A stretch of DNA of 64,000 nucleotides from Phyto melanocephala (Eukaryota > Arthropoda > Insecta > Diptera > Rhinophoridae): the NCBI GenBank assembly GCA_941918925.1, contig OW799237.1, forward strand, positions 75,837,126 to 75,901,125, read 5' to 3'. Every line of letters starts with the position of its first letter. Position 1 is the stretch's first letter. The position numbers were made by a program, and so were the translations under genes. The notes beneath the pieces were generated by a model that was given only the letters and a program-made list of their open reading frames with translations, was not told the origin of the DNA and made no database searches. Below, piece after piece: positions 33,779 through 44,439 of this stretch.

Positions 33779-36637
33779 AAATGGAGACAAGATCGTTAGA
33801 TTGACCAAAAATAGCTTAAATGGCATTACTTTTTAATAACTACAAAACAAACAAAAATAACAGTGTTTTGCAGCCAACTTCGCTACATAAACTTCCGTCA
33901 AAATCGGACTTTTATTTGCGAAACGCTGTGGTCGTCTTACTCCGAATTATTCAAATTTAGATGTTTGATTTCGTTTAAGTTTCGATTTGTCATCGGCAGG
34001 TATTTCGCGGTCGTCCTGGCCTTAAGTTTCCTTGTGGGTTGCAGTTCAAAATTTTCTATGTAATATCATCTGCCGGTTTTCGTAACGTGTGGTCTAGCGA
34101 CCTATTTATTTGGCAAAGAATCACTTTAGGAATTGAGGGCTGCCTAGTTCTGAACTACAGATCGGTGTTGGGATAGTGTTAGATAGTTCCAGAACATTTA
34201 GAAAATGCGACGTAAACAACAATTAATGAAGACTTAAAGACGTTGACTCGCTATATATCAGGACTTATTTTACATTAGCGTTAAAGGGGCTAACAAGTTA
34301 CTTCGACTTGCCTCATACAAATTTTATGGAGATGACGATTTTTGATAGGAAAAAAACTTATGTCGCTCTTTGGGATTCTTCTAAATCGATTCGATCGAAT
34401 CGACATTATTCTGTTAGCATTGAAACTAAATAGTATCTCTTATAACTAGTTTTCATTTGTAGCATTTTATTGCATCATTCATGATTATGTACGATTAGGA
34501 CATTTTACCATAAAAAGGTCATGAAAATGCCTGTCCTTTTCATTATCATCATTATTACATTCTTTTGTGATAGAATGTTGAAAGTTACAGATTAGACTGT
34601 CAGTCTTCTAACATCCAACTGTTAAAATCTTTGGGAAAAAACCATAGCAATTTCATAGATTTCGATTTTAGTTAACAACATTAACCAGCAGACTAAATAG
34701 TTTAGATTTCATTTATAAAAACTCTTATAACGTAAATTTAGAGAGTGTTAATTATTGTTTGCAATAAAAGAATCCCAGTTTAATTAAAGGAAATAAACCA
34801 ACATTTACTATAGGTTTAAGTGTATCAAAATATTTTTAATTAAAATTAAGGACAAATAGTCGACGTCCTTGCAAGACTGTTAGAAAATACCAAAATTATG
34901 TTTAAGTTATGTTGAATACAAAACGACAACTTATGCTACGAATTTTATAAAAAGCAAACAACATTTTAAGTGTAACCTCGCAAGCAATATTACGAAAATC
35001 TATAAAATATGTTGAAGTTTAATTCAATCCTTCTTGTTAATCTAGAAAATATGTAATTCGAATATAAGTTTTACCAAATTGACATGCTATTAGCACAAAA
35101 TGTAAAGAAACTAAACCTACATAAAAGTTGGCTTTTCTAACAACACTTCAGTTGTTTAAAGAAAAAGGAAAAAAAAAAATAGAATTAAGGCAGGACTAAA
35201 ACCCCATAACAAGTAAGTGAATACAAAGCAGTTGACTAAACTTATAAAACAAAACATATTTAATGCACATGAAGTGAGATATGTACATAGATCTTGTTAG
35301 TAAGAATTTGAGATGGCAACTGCTGAAGTGAAGCAGGCATGATCACGCGTAATTATTCCAATCAACTAACAGTACACTAGTCTCACTATAAAATCAAACC
35401 ACGGTAGTGAACACTTTTGAATAGACTGTAAGCAAGAATAAGTAAAATTTTTCTAATAAAGCTTATTAAAAAAAATTGTACTGTTTTTTCTCGTTAGTAT
35501 TTTGTGACTGTGAGTTTTTCTGGTTGTGACTAATTTTTTTCTTTCTATTCATAAACCTAAAAAAAACTTCAACGAGTAGACCTTTTTACACATAAGAAAA
35601 AATTTACTCACGGTGCCACATCTAATAAAAGTGTATTGCACAATAGTCGTTATAAAGCACAACGAAAATAGGTGTTGTTATATAGTGGTTATTGCAAATG
35701 GTTCAACAAACAGATTATGCGTAGGTTCTCTATAGATGTTGTTGATACGTTAAAATAAAAACTGGGAAATATTTGAAACAGTGGCCACACATTATTTAAG
35801 TAAAATGAAACAAAACAAAAAAAAAACTTATAACAAGCTGTTTCTTTAGTTCAATGAATTCATAATACAAAGTGCTTTATGCTGTAAGATATTGTTTTTT
35901 TTTTTCGAAAAAAGAATTGAATTAAGTATGTATTTCATATACGATTACATTGTTATCACTTCAAAATTATAACAAGTCTCCTACGAAGTTTCTTTATTGT
36001 CATTATGAGTTGCGAACTAAAAACAAAAAGTAATTCATTGACAAACAAATTAAAGTAATTGTTGTCCAAAAAATTCATGACCCACGCTTACAAATGTACA
36101 TTGACAAAATTGTAATAACTAGTTACCAAACAGAAACTCAAAAATTTTATTATTATATATAAACTCTACTAGTTTTTTGCCTTGTAATCGTATTTAATTT
36201 AAAGTTTTAGCGTCCAAATTCGAGAGAATCAAAATCTTATATATTTAAGGCAAGGCGATTTATGCTAAAAACACATAGACGACAGCAGGCTACCGACTAC
36301 AATCTGTCAAAAATACAATACACGGTTTAAAATGAAAATGATTAATTTCATGACAGCATGGCTACAAGGCAACACGACCACCATTGAAGCTGTGACCAAC
36401 TTAGGCTAATTTCTATTTTTGTTAGCTACAAACAGCTATTCAATTGTCAATTTTTCATTATCACACTGCAAGGCCGATCGGTTGATAGCCGCAGCTTAGC
36501 CGCCTTCTGGTGTTCCGGCAGCCAAATTGTTTGTCTAAATTCGGCTAATAGTAGGTACGCAATATGCAACGTGTTTACGAAATACATTTGCGATTTAATT
36601 TTTTTTTTAACTTACAACAAAAAATTATAACATTTTT
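33779..36637. other. No gene recognised
   Basis: AT-rich DNA. It holds an 18-bp perfect palindrome at 34386-34403 and a GC-richer patch at 36470-36550 without a long ORF. On the minus strand, a donor-like GTGAGTAA at about 35609 is preceded by no recognisable coding sequence. Confidence 0.45.
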
Positions 36638-37508
36638 TGTGGGCGTGACCCTGCCCACTTTTTTAATCACGAAATTATATAGTCACGACAGCTCAATATG
36701 CGTGTACAAAGTTTCAGAAAAATCGATCTAGTGCAAGTAGCTAAAAATGATAACGTATTTCTTATGGGCGTGGCACTGCCCACTTTTCTAATCACGACAG
36801 CTCAACATGTGTGCAAAGTTTTAGAAAAATTGGTCAAGTGCAAGTAGCTAAAAATAATGACTAATTTTTTATGGGCGTGGCTCCGCCCACTTTTTGCCAC
36901 CCATAAACACTTCCTGGAATGTGTACAACAACTTGCCAAAGTTTGAGTCCGACCGGTTTTACAGTTTCGGAGTCTATAGCTAACACACACACAGAGTTTC
37001 ACTTTTATATATAGACTAGCCAAACCCGGCGCGCGTTGCTACGCCCCTTAATAATTCAAAATGCATTCTGAATTTTAATTGAATATCAAGTGCAAAAACC
37101 TAAAAATTATAATTTTTTTATGGGCGTGGCATTGCCCACTTTTCTAATCACGAAATTGTAAAGTCGTAACAGCTCAATTGTGTGCAAAGTTTCAGAAGAA
37201 ACGGACCAGTGCAAGTACCTCAAAATTATAATTGTTTTTATGGGCGTGGCCCTGCCCACTTTTCTAACCACGAAATTATTTAGTCATGACAGCTCAATAT
37301 GTGTGCAAAGTTTCAGAAAAATTGGTCAAGTGCAAGTATCTAAAAATGATGACTAATTTTTTATGGGCGTGGCCCCGCCCACTTTTTGCCACCCATAAAC
37401 ACTCCCTGGAATGTGTACAACAACTTGCCAAAGTTTGAGTCCGACTGGTTTTATAGTTTCGGAGTCTATAGCGAACACACACACAGAGTTTCACTTTTAT
37501 ATATATAG
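36638..37508. repeat. Duplicated repeat built from GGGCGTGGC...GCCCACTTT units
   Basis: Six roughly 105-125-bp units each begin near TATGGGCGTGGC and GCCCACTTTT (36640, 36765, 36870, 37120, 37240, 37362). They fall into two blocks, each ending GTCCGAC(C/T)GGTTTTA, (AC)n, then AGAGTTTCACTTTTATATAT. The blocks are separated by AGACTAGCCAAACCCGGCGC, then GCGTTGCTACGCC. The two antisense ORFs (36802-37023 and 37294-37494) are parallel copies of the repeat, not genes. The tail and the CCCGGCGCGCGTTGCTACGCC word resemble insect RTE/SINE-type repeat ends, which is a tentative link. Confidence 0.8.
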
Positions 37509-38707
37509 ATTAAGGGGAGTTGGTTTCAGCCTTCTACTGAAATACTTATTAATAAAATGTACATATTAAATCTTATATAAAAAATAAAATAAGAATAAGC
37601 GCAAATAAAAATAAAGTTTACAGATCTGACAACTATATTATAGTTAAATATCTGTTACAGCTAAAAAACCACCTTTTATTACATTTATTAAAATTTTTAT
37701 TTTTTGGCAACGTTCGTAACTTTTTAAAGTCACGCAAACAGTGATTATACCAAAAATGTTCAAAAACAAAACAAAAATATTAAAAACACTTAAATGAAAT
37801 AAAACTACAATATATGTATGTATGTAATTCCCATATTTGATTTTTTTAATTTAATATCACTATTATTTTTAACAAACTACGCAAAATTGTAAAGTTTAAT
37901 GACAGTGAAAAATTACTTTCTTAATGGTTTCATTTACATTAGAAGTGTACGGCATGAATGGAGAAACAAACATTCGAATTTTTAGTTGGTAGTTATAGAT
38001 ATTGCTTACGAAAAGGTTATTCACAATTAGAAGTAATTAGACGTTGGCTCAAAATAAATCAAAATTATAGAGAGATATTATTAAAAAAAAAAAATTAACC
38101 CTTGTCAAAGAAATTTTATTGCAATTCCATCTCTGGCTTATTTTTTTTATTAAATATAAAAAGATTTTTTTTTATTTTAATATAAATATTTAGGCATGAG
38201 TTTTTTTTTTTTACTATTTGAAATCGTCAACTTAAGCTTAAATATGTAAAAATATAAATTAAAAATGAACACATTTTTTAGGAGACATGCCTAATATGCA
38301 TAAATACATACAAACATGCATCGATAAATATATATAAGTGTTTATTAGCACCATTTTTACAAGTTTTAAATGTTTTTCTTTTCCGGTAAAGAAAATCAAC
38401 ACACACAACTTAAAACAAAAGAATCAAACAGTAAAATAAAAATAAAACAAACAAAAATAAAACGAACATGGAAGTATTCTTAAGGTTAAATAATTAAGTT
38501 ATTAACACCTTTTTTTTGTCTTTTGTTTTCAAGAAACTGAAAAAAAAAACATTAATTAAGAAAGAAAACACACCCCTCTGCCACTCACACACACACTCAT
38601 TTTAGAATATACAAATTAACAAATAAACATATTTAGTCAATATTTTACTTAAAATGTTATTTTAAGAACTTGCAGTACCGTGCAATTTATTAGCAAATTT
38701 TTTTAAT
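37509..38707. other. No gene recognised
   Basis: AT-rich low-complexity DNA with long T or A runs. Nothing recognisable. Confidence 0.5.
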
Positions 38708-39215
38708 CTTAGTCGAAGGTCACACACGACGATTTTAATTGCCCAACTTTTTCCATATTTTCTTTTGAACTTGCTTTTATGTTCACACACGACAATTTCT
38801 TTGGCAATTTGTTTGTTTGTTTAGCTTTTATTTTCTTACAATTTGTCATTTGTGCTTTAGCCGTAAAAAGCAATAATAAAAATAAAACATACATAAAATA
38901 ATATAATTGATTTTTATTAACGCTTTTAATTAAAATGTTTTCACTAAAATATTTTTTTTTCTTTTTTTATTTTTAAATATTTTAAACGTTTAAATTGTGA
39001 CGTTTTTAATTTAAATTTTAAATTACTTACACATCAAGAAGCGAAACACCAAATGAAAAGAAATGCCAAATATTAAAAAAAAAAAAAATTGCTTCAAATA
39101 GCCAAGTACCGGCGATTATTTTTCCCTTCTGTTTCTCCTCACCTAGAACGGTAAAAACATCTATAAACTCAAGAATTGCCCAACTATAATCGTCGTGTGT
39201 GACCATAGACTTACT
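38708..39215. mobile_element. Inverted-repeat element with GGTCACACACGACGATT ends
   Basis: GGTCACACACGACGATT at 38719 is inverted at about 39190-39207, and similarity extends outward (TTAGTCGAA / TAAGTCTAT). A third, direct copy of TTCACACACGACAATT lies at 38779. The interior is AT-rich. It also contains the small ORF described separately. On the minus strand a perfect donor GTAAGT occurs at about 39030, so a noncoding exon cannot be excluded. Confidence 0.6.
38709..38894 (-). CDS. Small secreted-peptide-like ORF, uncertain
   Basis: This is a 61-codon ORF with an ATG start. The N-terminus MYVLFLLLLFTAKAQ looks like a signal peptide, followed by a Lys/Ser-rich region (LPKKLSCVNIKASS, VGQLKSSCVTFD) with three cysteines. 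An AATAAA lies about 20 bases after the stop. However, the 3' half is made of the inverted-repeat words of the surrounding element, and a hydrophobic start is easy to get from T-rich DNA. I do not recognise the protein; a chance ORF is at least as likely. Confidence 0.2.
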   Translation of the reverse strand: MYVLFLLLLFTAKAQMTNCKKIKAKQTNKLPKKLSCVNIKASSKENMEKVGQLKSSCVTFD

Positions 39216-39239
39216 TCATATTTTGTTTATGAATTTACG

Positions 39240-39660
39240 GGAAAATCGGAAACGAAAAAGTCGACAAGTTATCCAAAATAGGAACATTTTTAATTACAAT
39301 TTTCTTGGAAAATGCTAAACCCTTTTAGCGGTTCAAAAATAAGAACTTAAAGTTTGGGCGATGAAGAGACACGTCAGAAAATGACAAATGTCGGTAAAGT
39401 AATGAGAACATACTATGAGCTGACGCAAGTCTTGAGAAATAGAAGGCGATTCTGAAACTGAGTAGAACAACACTTAGGATATTAACTAGTATAATAACAG
39501 GTCACACATAGATAAGAACACATCTAGATCGCATAGGATTATCAGATGAAACGACATGTAGAGCATACGAAAATTATGCCGAAAATAGAATACCTAAGAA
39601 TTTTGAATTGGAGATTCATAAAGAATAACATTAAGGGAACTCGGTTCTTCACCTAGTTGA
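39240..39660 (+). pseudogene. Non-LTR retrotransposon C-terminal relic
   Basis: The nucleotide sequence parallels 48000-48475 throughout (TCGGAAACGAAAAAGTCGAC / AAGTTATCCAAAATAGG; GGTCACACATAGATAAGAAC; ACATGTAGAGCATACGA). It covers the end of an RNase H domain and the following zinc-finger-like tail, but with many stops and frameshifts. It is an older copy of the same family. Confidence 0.7.
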
Positions 39661-39902
39661 TTTATTTAACGAAATAAGGATTATGGTTTTATTAGGGGAA
39701 CTTCGTTTTTATATAAAACGCAAAACATGCCAATTGGGCATACGAGTCATAAGTTTTGGTGTCCCTCTTCTTCAACCTAACCTACTTCTAATTCAACATT
39801 ATATTTTATACTTTTATTCCCTTTATCATGAGTGCCAAGTGCATTTATTAATTTGTGGCTCCGAGTGAAATTGCTTTATAATATTCCATGAAGACTATAA
39901 TA

Positions 39903-40021
39903 AGGGCCGTATTCATAAAAAATATTTTAGGTTTATTAAAGGCTTATTTGACAGATGTTGTAGAGAAATTTGTCAAATATGCCTTCAATAAACCTAAACT
40001 ATTTTTTATTAATACCGCCCT
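39903..40021. mobile_element. 119-bp hairpin MITE, TA-flanked
   Basis: It is nearly a perfect long hairpin: AGGGCCGTATTCATAAAAAA on one arm and AGGGCGGTATTAATAAAAAA on the other strand, each continuing into TAGGTTTATT(A/G)AAGGC(T/A)TATTTGACA. The loop is about 15 bp. TA flanks both sides. No coding content. Confidence 0.85.
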
Positions 40022-40154
40022 TAATCTTTATATTGTATATATAGAATTTAAAAAACCCCGTGCAGCTCATTAATCTTTTCTGAATTATTTCGAAAAAGTT
40101 TAAATAATACGAATCGATACCTTCTTTAATCCGTAAAAGTGATCTTAACAAACG

Positions 40155-40190
40155 AAAGATGTCAAATCACACGACCTTGATTGGTTTTCT
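40155..40190 (-). pseudogene. Mariner transposase scrap (RSCDLT motif)
   Basis: A very short segment reads RSCDLTS on the minus strand, corresponding to the WPPRSCDLTPLDY motif of mariner transposases. A similar scrap is at 48490-48555. Confidence 0.4.
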
Positions 40191-40209
40191 ATTGAAGGCG
40201 ATATAAAAG

Positions 40210-42115
40210 ATGTTAGCGAATTTCCTGAAAGAGATACGCTCATGAAAAGGACATTGAGTGGATGTCAGTACGCTTGAAAGATCTACTAAATCTGCTAAAG
40301 GAAAAAATTTTTGATAGCGATGTCGCTTTGTCCGTATTAAATATAGAAAGCGCTTTTACCGGATCTCTGAGATTCTCTGACTGAGAAATGCTCTTGATGG
40401 ATGAGGGGTTGATTCTATTATAGTAAAATATATCGTATCTATGCTGAAATATACGGCAGTGAATCTAGGGTTTTAGTGCAGCAGGATTCGGGAAAGAGTA
40501 GTTAAGGGTTGTAAGGAGGGGTCTCATTACCTTTGTTGTGGAACAAACATCTGGACAGCCTCCTCAGAAGACTAGATTAATTAATTAATCATAAATGCTG
40601 GAAAGTCAGATGCTATGCTCTTCATGAGGAGAAGAAAGGGTATAGAGATTGAATCCTTAATAGTTTTTGTAACTAAAATCAATATGTCTTGGTAGATAAA
40701 ATATTTGAAGATAACACTGAATACGAAACTAAGCAAGATTGATTGTGTTGGGACAAGGACACAGAAGGCAAAAAGTATTTTAAAGCAGTGTTAACGGGTT
40801 TGCGCTCAAACGGAAAATATTGCTTTTTAGGCTGAAGTGGGATAAGCTTTATATAGTGTGATATAACCACACCAACGAAAGTAATGGACTTATTTCTAAG
40901 AGAAACGGTTGCTAGATAAGCAGTTCGGTTCCAAAGTGATTAGACATGGTATTGTAAATAATGAGGTTAGGGAGACTCAGATGCCAATGGAGCGCATGAG
41001 TCGAGTAAAAATGGTCGAAAGGCTATATCGTACGCTCATAGCGGATGGATCCATGGATCAATCACAACTGTGATGAATATAATTGTTGTCATAATAGAAT
41101 TTTACGGTTGTATTTATGATTCTTGCAATAAACAAACAAACAAAAGGAAATTTAATTGATTGATTTTGATTGCAAGAACTGAAACATTTGATTGGTAATG
41201 AATTTGATTGCCTGTTTTCTGGTTGTAGAGAATGACACAGAGTATCTTTACTAATGATACTGGTCGTTAATGAACTGGAGGGCAGGTGCTCTTTGAGTCT
41301 GGGGAAGAACATGTTTGTCTATCAGATAGAAATGCTTGTAATGCTGCAAGTGAAGAGAATTCTCCTTGCATTTCATAACTAGTCGGTGAACTCCTCTTTA
41401 GTGCTTGAGTGTATTCTAAAGCTTCGTAAGTGAGCTTATACGCTGATGTGTGTTAAGGGGCACGTGGGCATAGCTGGGAATGAAGCACTTGACGAACTCG
41501 CGAAGAGGGGATCTGCAGCTACATTTTGTGTAGCAGAACCTAGAATTGATGATCTTTAAAACTTTGCGATGGTGGATGGAGGGAACCTCTTGTAGATACT
41601 GAGGCTCGTATATGCGCAAGCAATCTCTTGGCAGTGGTGCAGTGAAGGTACTCAGATGTAGTCGGGGTACGATAAGCTATATAAGTCATTACAGGACATC
41701 TTAAGAGAATGCAGATCGAAGATGATGATATTTGTAGATTATGCTTGGAGGATACTGTAATAGTAGCGCATATAATATGTGAATATCTAGCATTAACTAG
41801 CGGAAGATTAAGGATCACAAACAGGCACACATTAAGTGTGGATGCTAAAGGAGACCTCAGCCTGAAGGAGATTACAAAGGACTTTGCTATGAGTGGGCAG
41901 TATGAAATGGTTTTCTCATGTAGAGTTAACGCATTTTGTGACGCGGGACTCAACGAAGAAAATAGTAGGGGTCGGTAGTTTCGAAGAGGATCGAAAAGGG
42001 ATCTTAAATAATAATGGCCTGCTTTGATTCTTCCACTGCACATATAATCTAATTCATGACAGAGAGCATACAGATTATGGATGTCAAAAATGAGGGCTAG
42101 TGATAAACGAAATGT
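40210..42115 (+). pseudogene. Degraded RNase H-bearing non-LTR retrotransposon
   Basis: In shifting frames this reads RT motif A-like VLNIESAFTGS, a motif B remnant (VVKGCKEGSH), then NAGKSDAMLFMRRRKGIEIE, ERMSRVKMVERLYRTLIADG followed by SMD, an RNase H remnant ending VKGHVGIAGNEALDELAKRG, and a Cys/His tail CRLCLEDTVIVAHIICEY. It is closely related at DNA level to 50555-51640. Numerous stops make it dead. RNase H plus a CCHC-like tail places it with the I/LOA/R1-like group, clade uncertain. The 192-codon antisense ORF at 41540-42118 is a shadow. Confidence 0.8.
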
Positions 42116-42715
42116 CAAACCCTTGGTGTAGCGTGTTCTTCCTGCGAAACTAAGCTTTTAATGTTTTTTAAAATTATCCCTTGTGTGGATTTATATGTGA
42201 AATATCATTCTAAAATATGTTTTAAAAATTACATTAAACAAATTACTGTTGCCATATGTTTTTAGAATTCGCTTTAGAGTGTGGCCAGATTTTATATGAA
42301 TCCTGTTTTTTTTTTAATTAAAGGGCTAAAGCTTTTGTTTATAAAAATCCCATGGTGTGAAAAAAATAACGATAAATATTTAAAAACTAAATTGAACATT
42401 TTATGTTGCCGCTTTGCTTTTTAAAATCATTTCTACATAGAGTGTGATCGAATTTCATATGAACAATGTTTTAACTCATTTAAGGGTTTAAAATCGTCGT
42501 TTTTTATTCCCATTCCCCCCCGATTTCCTTCCTTTATACTAATTGCAATATTGTGTATTACAATGTAAATCAAATAATCTAGTTAAAAGTTAATAAACTC
42601 ATTATAATAATTAGTCGTAAAAAATAGTAATAATAAAACAACAGCATTTCGATTATCAAATAATGATGTTACAAATAAAAATGAAAAAAAAGAACATGCG
42701 AAAATATTTATTGAG

Positions 42716-42750
42716 TATAAATAATGAAAAGTCGTTCATATAAATTCAAA
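42716..42750 (+). promoter_or_regulatory. TATA box and initiator of the CheB-like gene
   Basis: TATAAATAA lies at 42716-42724. A CA-containing start region (TTCAAACAGTG) is about 30 bp downstream at 42745-42755, leaving a 5' UTR of roughly 30 bases before the ATG at 42781. The spacing is right for a TATA promoter, but in such AT-rich DNA the match alone is weak; it gains weight from the intact gene that follows. Confidence 0.5.
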
Positions 42751-42780
42751 CAGTGAAGTTATTATAGTTTAAATAGCATA

Positions 42781-43206
42781 ATGAGTTTCAAATTGAGATT
42801 TTGGCGTTATTTTATTTTAGTATTATTGCAAGAGGGCATTGTCAGTCAAGCAACATTATTTAAATTTTTGGTTGAAGATGCGTCCATTTTACAGGATTGC
42901 AAAAATGAACCCGACTATTTGGGTGTAGACGATTTCGTGGATTTATCAAATCTAAATGTTGAAATTTTAGATGAGTCTGTTCATTTGGACGGTTCGTTAA
43001 CCATTCTCTGGGATGCTGTTCCCAATGATCGTATTGAATTGCATACGGATCTTATGAAATACGAACGTGGCAGCTGGCAACCAACCGTATTTACAATGAT
43101 TGAAAAAGATTTCTGCAGAACACTGTTCGACGAACATGACATTTGGCATAAGTCATGGGCTCAATTTATTGATGGCGATGACTTGAAGTGCATCAACAAC
43201 AAGGGA
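42781..43206 (+). CDS. CheB/DM11-like secreted protein, exon 1
   Basis: The ATG opens a hydrophobic leader (MSFKLRFWRYFILVLLQEGI, then VSQA), a probable signal peptide of about 24 residues. The mature part has the family pattern of CheB/DM11 proteins: VDDFVDLSNLNV, TILWDAVPNDRIELHTDLMK, RGSWQPTVFTMIEKDFC and IWHKSWAQFI. CheB proteins of Drosophila are small secreted proteins, distantly related to GM2-activator/MD-2-like lipid binders, expressed in taste hairs and linked to pheromone sensing. The exon supplies cysteines 40, 112 and 137 and ends at GGA|gtgagt. Codon use and GC content stand out from the surroundings. It is intact. Confidence 0.88.
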
Positions 43207-43273
43207 GTGAGTTTGTAGTTGTAGTAAATTTTGTTCGACTGGTTATAATTGCAAATTAATGGAATTTTTATAG

Positions 43274-43447
43274 CATACTTATCACCATGTACCATTTGAT
43301 TTGGAGACTGTAGTCGATATACAGGGCGAAGATATTTCGGGTCGCCATAAATTGGTTATTAAAATTGATGCCTTCAACAACGAAAAGGATGAAAAACAGC
43401 CCTATTCGGTTTGTTTGGAAATTGAAGGTGATATTATTAAAACATAA
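43274..43447 (+). CDS. CheB/DM11-like secreted protein, exon 2
   Basis: It follows a 67-bp intron (43207-43273, gtgagt...tttttatag) in phase 0. It encodes 57 residues, HTYHHVPFDLETVVDIQGED through ISGRHKLVIKIDAFNKE to SVCLEIEGDIIKT and a TAA stop, giving 199 residues in all. The GR(H/Y)K..V..DAF and (S/V)CLEIEG segments are the usual C-terminal family signatures, and the fourth cysteine (189) completes two likely disulphides. Close paralogues would be expected nearby if the locus is a cluster, but none is visible within 20 kb. Confidence 0.88.
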   Translation, partial: HTYHHVPFDLETVVDIQGEDISGRHKLVIKIDAFNNEKDEKQPYSVCLEIEGDIIKT

Positions 43448-43514
43448 ACTTGTTGATAAAAGTGTAGAAAAAAATTGTTGCCTGCGTAATATGTAATATT
43501 TTTTTATAGATTTA

Positions 43515-43528
43515 AATAAAAAAATAAA
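43515..43528 (+). terminator. Poly(A) signals of the CheB-like gene
   Basis: AATAAA occurs at 43515-43520 and again at 43523-43528, 68-81 bases after the stop codon, followed by GTGTGAAAAC, a GT-rich stretch. Confidence 0.55.
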
Positions 43529-44225
43529 GAGTGTGAAAACACGTTTAATAAATAAATAAAGGCAAATATTCGCTGAAATAGACGTGACCAATCCTCATTT
43601 GGAAAACAAATTTTAATCTACATAAATATTTACAAGATTGTAAAAAACTATATCTGTTCTATGTTCCTGAACTCGATTGGCTCAAAAATTACTGGATGGA
43701 GTTTTATTAGAATTTGGTATGAAGTGACCTAAATACCTAGGTCAGTAAATAGGATATTTTTTATTTGGATACTAGCAGAATCCGTACTGATTTGCTGGTC
43801 ACAACAAAGTTTTTGTATTGTATTCAGTAGAAGAAAGATTTTAATATTGACGTAAATAGTATTTCATTCATCTAAAGGCATCACTCCCTTCTTTGATCCT
43901 TACCAATTTTGGTTTTATTTAGGAAATTGTAACTTAAAGAAGAACGTCCAAAATTTAAACCAAACAGAGATTACAGTTTTCAAAAAATGACTTTAAATGT
44001 ATTTTTTTACAAGGGGTTACCACGTCCCCTGCTCGGATCCTATCGATTTTGCGCGAATGAAAAAATAAGTTGTCGCAGTCAATAAAACAGAACTTAAAGC
44101 TTATAACAATTAAAGTTCTGCAGATATGCCAATAAATATATTTTTTTTTTGTATGGGGATGACACGCCCATCGTTTAATTATTTAAATGAATGAATTGTA
44201 CAATTTTTATTAAAATGTCTAAAAC

Positions 44226-44340
44226 CAGGGGCCGAATTACGGCATTCGATCACGATCGAGTTCGCTGTGCTTTAGGTATAGAGATTCTAATAGGAATTTT
44301 ACAATTTCGATCACGTTCGAATGCCGTAATTCGGCCCCAG
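44226..44340. mobile_element. 115-bp hairpin MITE
   Basis: The arms GGGGCCGAATTACGGCATTC and the complement of GAATGCCGTAATTCGGCCCC are perfectly inverted over 20 bp and continue as GATCACGATCGA / GAACGTGATCGA. The GC-rich arms are striking in this AT-rich DNA. It has the same GGGCCG(A/T)ATT start as the hairpin at 39903. No coding content. Confidence 0.85.
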
Positions 44341-44439
44341 GATTGAAATCTCTAAAATCCGTTACTTCGCTCAATTAATCAATTTATAATATAATTTGTA
44401 ATTGAATTGTGGCAATATAAAAATACAATCATTTTATTA

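Noticed and set aside
36802..37494. Two similar ORFs of 73 and 66 codons
   Set aside because: They are antisense copies of the GGGCGTGGC repeat block; similarity reflects the duplicated repeat, not a gene family.
39030..39215. Possible 5' noncoding exon of mim ending at GTAAGT
   Set aside because: The perfect donor lies inside an inverted-repeat element and nothing else supports an exon.
41540..42118. 192-codon minus-strand ORF
   Set aside because: It lies antisense to the retroelement relic whose Cys/His tail is readable on the plus strand.
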